From Chrysochromulina parva (lineage: Eukaryota; Haptophyta; Prymnesiales; Chrysochromulinaceae): a stretch of DNA of 12,552 bases. The first letter of the stretch is position 1, and each line of letters begins with the position of its first letter. Shown in pieces: positions 6,369 to 12,552 of this stretch. The translations under genes and the position numbers were made by a program. The stretch lies in the NCBI GenBank assembly GCA_002887195.1, contig PJAB01001738.1, positions 1 to 12,552 on the forward strand, written 5' to 3'. The notes beneath the pieces were generated by a model. The model was not told where the DNA came from. It was given only the letters and a program-made list of their open reading frames with translations, and did not search any database.

Positions 6369-6779
6369 ATGTCGAAGCACGTGAGCATACCAGTCAAAGT
6401 GCTTCACGACGCGGAGGGGCACACGGTCACGGTGGAGCTCAAGACGGGTGAGGTCTTCCGTGGCAAGCTGGACGAGGCGGAGGACAATATGAACTTGCAT
6501 ATCAGCAACTGTACCAAGACCGCAAAGGACGGCCGCGTCAGCACGCTAGCGAGCGTCTTCCTGCGCGGCAGCCACGTGCGATTCATGGTACTGCCCGACA
6601 TTCTGAAGAATGCTCCATTCTTCAAGAAAATTGAGACGAAGCAGGCGAAGCAGGCGCAGGCGAAGAGCGGCAACAAATCGCAACAAGCGGCTCAGCAGCG
6701 CGCGTCGGGACGGCGGGACGTTGGGCTACCGGAGAAGCAGAAGATACGGGACGCGCGCAAGAACCCCAACTTTTCCTGA
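6369..6779 (+). CDS. SNRPD3: Small nuclear ribonucleoprotein Sm-D3
   Basis: A single exon of 136 residues with an in-frame TGA 13-15 bases before the ATG. The Sm1 motif covers about 8-50 (IPVKVLHDAEGHTVTVELK, TGEVFRGKL, EAEDNMN) and Sm2 about 61-76 (VFLRGSHVRFMVLPD), followed by LKNAPFFKK, all specific for Sm-D3 rather than LSm4. Sm-D3 pairs with Sm-B in the heptameric ring on U1, U2, U4 and U5 snRNAs; EDNMN and the RG of Sm2 line the RNA channel. The tail after residue 90 is Lys/Gln/Ala-rich and has none of the RG repeats usual for animal Sm-D3. Only 160 bases separate it from the RBM22-like gene upstream, so that spacer must hold its promoter. It has no intron, unlike its upstream neighbours. 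Confidence 0.95.
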   Translation: MSKHVSIPVKVLHDAEGHTVTVELKTGEVFRGKLDEAEDNMNLHISNCTKTAKDGRVSTLASVFLRGSHVRFMVLPDILKNAPFFKKIETKQAKQAQAKSGNKSQQAAQQRASGRRDVGLPEKQKIRDARKNPNFS

Positions 6780-7415
6780 GACCTCCGCGGCACTGATGCC
6801 ACGCGGGGGGGCGAGCACGGGTGTGGTGATCGATGGTCCTTATTTGGAAGATCGCTGAATGGATCGCTTTGCCCGAGCCTACCCGCCATGCCGCTGCGCA
6901 ACCGTGGGTACAGTGATCCTTCTGGCGATGACCGCGGCAAAACCCAACGTGATTCAATAGCGCACCGCCGAAATTGGTTTGCGATTCGTTTGCGACATGC
7001 GAGTGCGCTCCGGATGACTCACACGGCGCTTCGCTCCCACTTTACACTGCGCATACACTATCCTGTAGGTACAATGAGGATGATACGAGAACAATGACTG
7101 CTCTATTTTTTTAGCGTATTTTCTCACGGAAGGCGCCATAGCGAAGGGTCAAGGGAAGAGCCTGTATCCGGCATCTTCCTGCGCGCTCTGAGAACGCTCC
7201 CGCGTCGGCCACGCGCGTGGCCGTGGAGCTGCAGCTGGAGGAGCCGGCGGCCGGGGGGTGAAAACTCCCGCCTCGAGGTAACCCCCCGCGCTTCGGTCAT
7301 GCGTTGTGCATGAATACACCTCCGTCCATAGCGATAGAGGCCCTCGTGCTTGGGGGTCCGGAGCGTGTGCGCTTCGCGTAGTGATTCACAGCAGGAGCAC
7401 AAAACGAGCACGGTA
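6780..7415. other. Intergenic region between Sm-D3 and the Nudix gene
   Basis: About 636 bases with no convincing gene. Local GC is lower around 6940-7140, with a T7 run at 7106-7112. I checked for tRNA B boxes, U-snRNA hallmarks and C/D boxes and found none complete. An 18-base palindrome lies at 7206-7223. Confidence 0.6.
7206..7223. promoter_or_regulatory. 18-bp perfect palindrome with CACGCGCGTG core
   Basis: CGGCCACGCGCGTGGCCG equals its own reverse complement. It lies 193 bases before the Nudix start. Symmetric CACG/CGTG cores are typical of dimeric bHLH/bZIP sites. A regulatory role is inference, and chance in GC-rich DNA is possible. Confidence 0.25.
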
Positions 7416-8009
7416 ATGCCGCCCACGACCAGAACGTTGACGCGGCGACTCCGTGTGCCGGATCACACCGTCCTGGTGCAGGTGCTGTGCGTTCGCGAAG
7501 ACGGTGCGGTGCTCCTACGTAAGATCGATGAGGGCAGTGGGTCATCACTTGCCGGCCTCTGGGCCGGTCTTCTCGGCGAGGTTGAAGATGCCGAGACATT
7601 GGAAGACGCAGCGAGGCGGCTGGCTTCGCCGCTGACGTTGCCATCGTTGCAGCGCGTGGCCCACTTCCAGTTCACAGAGGCAGGCGACCCGAGCCGTGCT
7701 TACGAGCACGAGATGATCGCCAGGAGCCCTGTAGGGCCTTTGCCTGATGCGTGCCGATGGGTGCCTCGTGCGGAGCTTGATTTCGCCTCAATGCCGGCCG
7801 ACGACCGTCATTGGTACCCGCGCGTGCTGGATGGGGAGCTTCTGGCCGGCTCATTTCATTTTGCAGCAGACGGAAATCAACTCCAGTCGATGTCCATGCG
7901 CGCACTCGATAAGCTCATTGACGATGAACCTAACCCGGGTTTCAAGCCCCACACGAGCATCGTGCATCCGGACGGCAGCAGCGATTCCTTGGTTCGATAT
8001 ACCGATTGA
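7416..8009 (+). CDS. MTH1/NUDT1-like Nudix protein with degenerate catalytic box
   Basis: A single exon of 197 residues from the first ATG after an in-frame TAG at 7335. The fold follows the MTH1 (8-oxo-dGTP hydrolase) pattern: VLVQVLCVREDGAVLLRK, GLWAGLLGEVEDAETLEDAARR (45-68), then VAHFQF, and the MTH1-type end MPADDRHWYP ... LLAGSFHF. MTH1 removes oxidised purine nucleotides from the pool. In the Nudix box GX5EX7REUXEEXGU the first half (Gly54, Glu60, Arg68) is present, but the second half reads RLASPLTLP: the RE glutamate and both metal-binding glutamates are absent. The position of MTH1 Asn33 is Ala here, although the DD pair that contacts the base is kept. So it is probably catalytically weak or inactive, unless the sequence has a small deletion error. 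About 30 extra residues follow the Nudix fold. It is convergent with the next gene. Confidence 0.82.
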   Translation: MPPTTRTLTRRLRVPDHTVLVQVLCVREDGAVLLRKIDEGSGSSLAGLWAGLLGEVEDAETLEDAARRLASPLTLPSLQRVAHFQFTEAGDPSRAYEHEMIARSPVGPLPDACRWVPRAELDFASMPADDRHWYPRVLDGELLAGSFHFAADGNQLQSMSMRALDKLIDDEPNPGFKPHTSIVHPDGSSDSLVRYTD

Positions 8010-8254
8010 TACGAGGACCACACTTTGCCGTCACCCCCTTCCTAGTTCTAACCTAACTACACTGATAAAGACGACACCGACGCAGCGCACCCGCCCACGA
8101 CCGACGCGGCGCCGCGTCCGCGTCGCTCCACGCCACGCACGCGTCGCGTCATCGGGAGGACGTTCGTGATTCGCGCCTCGCGGCGTCGGGGTCGGCTGGC
8201 GTCTACACATCCGTCCAAGAAGTGCACGCACGCGGCACGCGCCTCGCGGATGAT
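8010..8254. other. Convergent intergenic spacer
   Basis: About 245 bases between the Nudix stop and the minus-strand stop at 8255. It must hold both 3' ends. No AATAAA signal and no gene was seen. Confidence 0.6.
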
Positions 8255-11200
8255 CTAGAAGCTGCCGGTGCGTTTGACAGGCCCTCCACCCGTGCGCTCT
8301 GGCAGGTCCGGCAGTCCGCGCTTGGCTGGCAGCTCGGGCAGTCCGCGCTTGGCTGGTAGCTCGGGCAGTCCGCGCTTGGCTGGCAGCTCGGGCAACGCCC
8401 GCTTGGCCGGTAGCGGCGGCGGCAGCACGCGCATCGATTGCGTGTCCTCCGCGGGCGTGCTCGATCGCTTCACGGGCGCCGTACTGGGCAGGCTTGGCGC
8501 CGTACTGGGCAGGCCTGGCGCCGTACTGGGCAGGCATGGCGCCGTACTGGGCAGGATTGGCGCCGTACTGGGCATGATTGGCGACCGACTGGCAGCCGGC
8601 GCCGGCGCGTGTGAGGCCACAGGGGGAGCTTCGGGAATCTGAGCACCGTTACGGCCACCACCACGCCCGCCGCCGCCACCGCCGCCGCGTCCTCGGGCTG
8701 CAGTGGCTGTTGTTGGAGTGGAGCTCAAGGGCGCGGCTGCGGCTGCGCTGCCCTCAGCGCCGCCCTCGCTGCTGCCCTCGCCGCCGCCTTTGCCGCCACC
8801 CTTGCCGCCGCCTTTACCGCCAACCTTGCCGCCGCCGCGTCCGCCGCCATCGTGTGGCTGATCGAGCTCTTCACCTCCATGTCCGCCGCCGCCCTTGCCG
8901 CGCCCGGATGGCGCAAGAGGCAAAGGATGGACGGGTGTATCCCAAGAGGTATCCCCCCCTGGGTATCCCCCCCTCCGGAGATCCCCAGAGATACCCCCCA
9001 TAGGTATCCCCCCTGGGTATCCCCCCCTGGAGGTATCCCAAGAGGTATCCCCCCCACCGCCAGCGTGCCCACCGCCCTTGCCACGTCCCGCCACCACCGT
9101 CGGTGGTGGACTTGGGGGGGGTGCGGCCGCGGCGACATCCGCAGCCGCTCCGCCGCCGCGCCCTCCACCCCTGCCGCGTGGCAGCTCTATTGTCGGGGGC
9201 GGACTCAGGGGCGATTGACTCGGGTGACTCGGGGATGAGAGGGTAGCAGCGGCAGTGGGCAAAGTCTCCCTTCCACCCCCTCGCCCTCCACCCTTCCCAC
9301 GCCCAACCTCGAGTGCGGGAGGTGAACTCAAGGCGATAGGGGAGGGCATGGAATGGGGTGGCTCGACCGCCACACCACCGCCAGTGCCACCACCACCACC
9401 ACCACCACCGCCGCCGCCACCACCACGCCCGCCGCCACGCCCACGACCAACCTCGGCCTCCAAAGTTCCCACAGGGCTCAGCGGCGATCGGCTGCTCCCT
9501 TTACCCGCCGCGGCGAGAGCAGGGGCCGCGGCCGGGGAGATACCTGGGGAGGCGCTCGCCTTTCCCTCAGAGGTACCTGGGGAGGCGCTCGCCTTTCCCT
9601 TACCCGCCGCGGGCGGAAATGCGGCAGCGAAGGCAGCGGCGTTGGCCGCCGCCTTTCCAGCGGCCGCAGGCAAGGGCGGCGGCGTGGCGGCAGCGGCGGC
9701 GGCGACCGGCTTTCGACCTGGATGGCCTTCCAAATTAGGCACGTGGACGGCGACCGGCTTTCGACCCCCCTTGACAGCGTCCAGCCGACTCAACGGCTTC
9801 CGCGTCTCAGCAGCGGAGGGTCCGCGTGCGCCCAACACGACGTGCGCCTCTCGCTGCTTGTCGCTGCTGCCGCCGAGGCGCTGGTAGTCGGTGGGGCGGG
9901 GCTTGCACAGCCAAGGACAGAAACGGCCACCAAGCTGCGTGGCACGCTCCCAGATCGTCTTCAAGCTCAGCGCGCCGTCCTGAGCGCCACCCGCAATGGT
10001 CTCTGCGCCGTTCGCGCCGCCCTCCACATCGCTCTTCGCGCCGCCTGCCGCGCCGCCCGCCGCGCCGCCCGTTGCGCCCGGCCACGCGCCCGCCTGCGAG
10101 AGTAGCGCCAGCAACGGTCGAGAGACGCACGCCGGCAGGCACCTTTGACACGCCGGCGTGCCGCATGCACCGAGTTTCGTCAGAGCGTGAGCGCACGTGA
10201 GCCCAAATTTGGAGCAGCATCCCCCCTTGCATGCACCGAGGGCGGCTTGGCCGGCGCTCAGCACGGCGCTCAGCACGCCCTTGATGAGCAGACCAATCAG
10301 CAGCAGAGGAGACGAGAGAAGCCCGACGATCCCGAGGCCGATAGGCCTCAGAACGGACAAGACGCGCTGCACGCAGCCGCCCGCTGCAGCGCCGCTCCTG
10401 CCCTTCGGTATGCAGCAGCACTCGAACGACGAGCAGCACGAGACCCATCCTGCTGACATCGACGCCGCCTCCGCGTCCGCTGCCTTGGCGCCGCCGCGGC
10501 AGCTGCCGAAGAGCCACTCGATGGCCTTGAAGGCGCACACGAGCACGAGGGTGACGAGCCCCAAGGCCATCACGATCAGCAGCGCGCTCTTCACACCAGA
10601 AACGAGCGGCAGCAGCGCGTCAGGTGTAAAGAGCGCGCCCACTGTGAAGACGAAAGACGGAGGCGAGGGGGGCAGCGGCGGCGGCGGCGGCGGCGGTGAA
10701 GGAGCCGGCGGCGGCGGCGGTGTCGACGGCAACGGCGGTGAAGGTGATGGCGGCGGTGGTGCGGGAGGCGGCGACGGCATCGGCGGCGGCAGAGGCAGCA
10801 GATGGCCGGCATACATGATCCAAATTAGGAAAGAGGCCATCGCGAGGCCAGTGCATGCGCCCAGCGGCGTGCAGAGGAAGCGCATGCACCGGCCCAGGGC
10901 GCTGCAGCACGCACGCACGCGCGCCACCAACCACTCGCCACCACCGAGCAGCCCCCTCCAGCACGCGTCGACACAGAGTCCGATAGGCTCGCAGCAGCAG
11001 TGGACGAGGCGGCTGAGGACGCTGCAGCACCCATCGACGCACGCGCCCCCGCAGCGCGGCAGCGCGCGGCAGCAGACGGCGTGGCAGCACCGGCCGAGGG
11101 CTCGGGAGCCGCGGGAGCAGCACACGCCCATGATGGCCACGAGCAAAGCCGGGCAGAAGAGGACGTAGCAGCAGCCGCGCACGGCGACGACCTGTGCAGG

Positions 11201-11641
11201 CTCGTCATCCGGGAAGAAGAGGGAGACGATGGGCACGTCGATGTCGTACTGATCGTACAGCTCTGCGTCACCCCTCGCTCCAGCGCTCACCAGCCGGAGC
11301 ACCCACTCGCGTGCCTCGTCCTCGCTGTCAGCAAAGAGCTCGAGCCGACTCACGACGACGCCGTGGCCGGTGGCGGGCAGGAAGCAAAGCTGGAACCCGA
11401 ACAGTTTGACGCGCTTGCACTGTGGGTCGATGGCGTCCGACGCAGGCGTGATCCAGCTGCCGGCAAGCGACAGCGCCTGCTCGGGCACCGTGCAGTCGTC
11501 CTCGCCATTGACCGGCGCCCTCGGGTACAGCACCAGGAAGACGTTGCGGCCCTCAGCGCCCTCCAAGGCGAAGAACGTCTCCTCGATTGGGCTGTGCTCG
11601 CTCCACCTGCGCTGCAGGTAGCCCTCGAAGAGCACGCCCAT
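8255..11641 (-). CDS. PH-domain, Cys-rich multipass membrane protein with RGG/KGGG-rich tail
   Basis: One uninterrupted 1128-residue frame; an in-frame TGA (11683-11681) precedes the ATG. Residues 1-120 look like a PH domain: FEGYLQRRWSE at the start and LFADSEDEAREWVLRLVSA as the C-terminal helix. PH domains bind phosphoinositides or proteins. Predicted membrane segments are near 151-173, 264-282, 351-371 and 432-460, separated by Cys-rich stretches (CC, CCC clusters, candidate palmitoylation sites) and a Ser/Pro-rich block (283-328) like an extracellular rod. From about 530 onward it is low-complexity: Ala/Gly, RGRGGGRGGG and KGGGKGGG blocks, five LPSTAP units and four to five LPELPAKRG units, the last resembling SH3-type Pro motifs. 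No such architecture is known to me; function unknown. Membrane orientation and the reality of the whole tail as one exon are uncertain. Confidence 0.75.
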   Translation of the reverse strand: MGVLFEGYLQRRWSEHSPIEETFFALEGAEGRNVFLVLYPRAPVNGEDDCTVPEQALSLAGSWITPASDAIDPQCKRVKLFGFQLCFLPATGHGVVVSRLELFADSEDEAREWVLRLVSAGARGDAELYDQYDIDVPIVSLFFPDDEPAQVVAVRGCCYVLFCPALLVAIMGVCCSRGSRALGRCCHAVCCRALPRCGGACVDGCCSVLSRLVHCCCEPIGLCVDACWRGLLGGGEWLVARVRACCSALGRCMRFLCTPLGACTGLAMASFLIWIMYAGHLLPLPPPMPSPPPAPPPPSPSPPLPSTPPPPPAPSPPPPPPPLPPSPPSFVFTVGALFTPDALLPLVSGVKSALLIVMALGLVTLVLVCAFKAIEWLFGSCRGGAKAADAEAASMSAGWVSCCSSFECCCIPKGRSGAAAGGCVQRVLSVLRPIGLGIVGLLSSPLLLIGLLIKGVLSAVLSAGQAALGACKGGCCSKFGLTCAHALTKLGACGTPACQRCLPACVSRPLLALLSQAGAWPGATGGAAGGAAGGAKSDVEGGANGAETIAGGAQDGALSLKTIWERATQLGGRFCPWLCKPRPTDYQRLGGSSDKQREAHVVLGARGPSAAETRKPLSRLDAVKGGRKPVAVHVPNLEGHPGRKPVAAAAAATPPPLPAAAGKAAANAAAFAAAFPPAAGKGKASASPGTSEGKASASPGISPAAAPALAAAGKGSSRSPLSPVGTLEAEVGRGRGGGRGGGGGGGGGGGGGTGGGVAVEPPHSMPSPIALSSPPALEVGRGKGGGRGGGRETLPTAAATLSSPSHPSQSPLSPPPTIELPRGRGGGRGGGAAADVAAAAPPPSPPPTVVAGRGKGGGHAGGGGDTSWDTSRGGYPGGIPMGGISGDLRRGGYPGGDTSWDTPVHPLPLAPSGRGKGGGGHGGEELDQPHDGGGRGGGKVGGKGGGKGGGKGGGEGSSEGGAEGSAAAAAPLSSTPTTATAARGRGGGGGGGRGGGRNGAQIPEAPPVASHAPAPAASRSPIMPSTAPILPSTAPCLPSTAPGLPSTAPSLPSTAPVKRSSTPAEDTQSMRVLPPPLPAKRALPELPAKRGLPELPAKRGLPELPAKRGLPDLPERTGGGPVKRTGSF
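8301..8408 (-). repeat. 27-bp coding tandem repeat (LPELPAKRG)
   Basis: Four 27-base units (8301, 8328, 8355, 8382) with few changes. In frame they encode L-P-E/D-L-P-A-K/E-R-G, a basic proline-rich motif near the C-terminus of the PH-domain protein. Confidence 0.92.
8475..8579 (-). repeat. 21-bp coding tandem repeat (xLPSTAP)
   Basis: Five 21-base units starting GGCGCCGTACTGGGCA on the plus strand encode (I/C/G/S)LPSTAP or IMPSTAP in the PH-domain protein. Confidence 0.95.
8937..9054 (-). repeat. GGGATACC-type repeat block inside the PH-protein frame
   Basis: About ten GGTATCCC-like units (plus strand), including a 20-base-plus direct repeat at 8938-8959 and 9033-9054 (GTATCCCAAGAGGTATCCCC). 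It is in frame and encodes GGDTSWDTS/RGGYPGG-type residues unlike the flanking RGG/KGGG sequence. It may be an insertion or a retained intron. Confidence 0.85.
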
Positions 11642-12046
11642 TGGCGGATCAGCTTCCGGAATTTTGGAGAGATGCTCAACTCAACGCGCAAAATCCAACC
11701 ATGTCCAACAGCGAGAACGCAAGAAAGCGTGCGTCAACAGGCATCAGAGACGCGGACCATTCGGGCCCCAGACTCACAACACGTAAGGCGTCATCACACG
11801 GTCATTAAATCCGTAATGTCCTGATTTAATGTGCCGGGAGCCCGTGAGCCGTGACTGACCGCGTGACCGGAACGCCCGGCGGCGCGGGCAATCGAAGGAC
11901 GATGGACGAAGCGCGGATCAACGCCGACCGCAAGTGCGCCGCCGGCAACTGGCGGCCTCCGGGGGGATAGCACGTGAAGGGCAGGGGCCAGGGGGGATAC
12001 AGGGGGGACGCGGCCGACATCGATAAACATTTCAAATAGATCGATT
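11642..12046. promoter_or_regulatory. Intergenic region between divergent genes
   Basis: About 405 bases between the minus-strand start at 11641 and the plus-strand ATG at 12047. It holds an inverted repeat, CATTAAAT / ATTTAATG (11803-11831, 13-base loop), in an otherwise GC-rich area. No gene was seen. A promoter role is inferred from the layout. Confidence 0.35.
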
Positions 12047-12552
12047 ATGGATACGGCAAATTACCCGGTTTACACCGCGGCTTCGGCGCGCCCCCCCCTC
12101 GCCCCTGCCCCTCGACCCCCCGCCCTGAGACCCCGCCCGTGTCGGCCGTGGTGTCGGCGTTGCGGCTTTGGCGTTTGGGTTTGGCGTTCAGGGCACAGGG
12201 CTCGTCAGCCATTCCGTCTCACGAACCTAAATAATTCCGAAATAGTCTCGCGTAACTTGAGAGACGACTTGTCACGCAAGGACGGCGGTTTTCCTTTATC
12301 CTTAAATCACTCCAAGCCCTGTGGTTCTTGTCCGCTTGCCGCTGTTGCGCCCCTGGCGCCAGGCGACTCTTCCATCACCTCGCCATCTTCACTCGGCAAT
12401 CTGGCCTCGGCCACCCCTCTCGTTCAGCGCATTGCGCAATCAACAATCGATTTCAATCAGTCACTCTCTTCTCGCGTTGCTACCAAGCTATTGGAAGGGT
12501 TCATCCTCATTGGAGGCGAAACTTGCCCTGAGACGTCTGTCCCACTGCTAGC
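12047..12552 (+). CDS. ZNRD2/SSSCA1 (Auto_anti-p27)-like protein, N-terminal part
   Basis: The frame from ATG 12047 is open for 168 codons to the right edge, and there is no other in-frame ATG. The last 30 residues, SSRVATKLLEGFILIGGETCPETSVPLL, fit the start of the Auto_anti-p27 domain (LL-x-G-x2-LL-x-E-x-CP ... VPL), whose zinc-binding Cys pairs would continue beyond the window. Human ZNRD2 is a small protein linked to the mitotic spindle and centromere; its exact biochemical role is not established. The first 85 or so residues are Arg/Pro-rich and unrecognised, and part of them may really be 5' leader or an upstream intron, so the start is weak. It is divergent from the PH-domain gene. Confidence 0.5.
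   Translation, partial: MDTANYPVYTAASARPPLAPAPRPPALRPRPCRPWCRRCGFGVWVWRSGHRARQPFRLTNLNNSEIVSRNLRDDLSRKDGGFPLSLNHSKPCGSCPLAAVAPLAPGDSSITSPSSLGNLASATPLVQRIAQSTIDFNQSLSSRVATKLLEGFILIGGETCPETSVPLL

Noticed and set aside
7000..7115. Possible small RNA gene ending at the T7 run (7106-7112)
   Set aside because: No complete tRNA A/B box, U6 or U5 hallmark, Sm-ring context or C/D box pair could be found; a T run alone is not enough.
7124..7426. Minus-strand 100-residue frame
   Set aside because: No recognisable domain, and it overlaps the start of the Nudix gene.
9255..11168. Plus-strand Pro/Ala/Thr-rich frames across the PH-domain gene
   Set aside because: They are antisense shadows of a 1128-residue frame with a recognisable PH domain and membrane segments.
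12321..12552. Short plus-strand frames at 12321 and 12328
   Set aside because: The frame from 12047 ends in an Auto_anti-p27-like motif and stays open to the edge; the other two show no motif.

Overview
This is nuclear DNA from a GC-rich, intron-containing eukaryote, most likely a unicellular alga. The reasons are spliceosomal introns with GT...AG ends, clear eukaryotic proteins (Sm-D3, an RBM22/Slt11-type splicing factor, an Aha1-type Hsp90 co-chaperone domain), and a secreted Ser-Pro-rich protein with a Cys-rich module of a type common in algal cell-surface proteins. A haptophyte is my best guess, but the sequence alone does not settle this. No rRNA, tRNA, CRISPR array or prokaryotic operon was seen.

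Layout, left to right: (0) minus strand, 572 to beyond position 1: secreted, signal-peptide-bearing, Pro-rich and Cys-rich protein, cut by the left edge. (A) plus strand, 1180-4641, six exons: a predicted membrane protein joining a TPR domain to a C-terminal Aha1_N-like domain. (B) plus strand, 4716-6208, three exons: RBM22/Slt11-like splicing factor without its usual CCCH zinc finger. (C) plus strand, 6369-6779, intronless: Sm-D3. (D) plus strand, 7416-8009, intronless: MTH1-like Nudix protein with a broken Nudix box. (E) minus strand, 11641-8255, one long exon: PH domain, Cys-rich membrane segments, Ser/Pro-rich stretch and a long RGG/KGGG-rich tail. (F) plus strand from 12047 past the right edge: N-terminal part of a ZNRD2/SSSCA1 (Auto_anti-p27)-like protein. 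Pairs 0/A and E/F are divergent; D/E is convergent; A-B-C-D are co-directional with short spacers.

The most striking thing is the introns. All seven contain, or are mostly made of, 10-bp units of the form TGAT(T/G)GCNNC. Each unit carries CTGAT, which fits the CTRAY branch-point consensus, and a TGA that cycles through all three frames because the period is 10. Three introns share a near-identical 3' module ending in the acceptor, as introner elements do. Five contain copies of their own exon/intron junctions. Together this looks like a family of repeat-built, possibly mobile introns. They lie in genes that include a spliceosome component, and another spliceosome gene (Sm-D3) sits next door without introns.

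Functionally the window is mixed: chaperone (A), splicing (B, C), nucleotide-pool-like Nudix (D), membrane/signalling-like (E) and surface (0). I see no single pathway joining them, apart from the B-C splicing pair.
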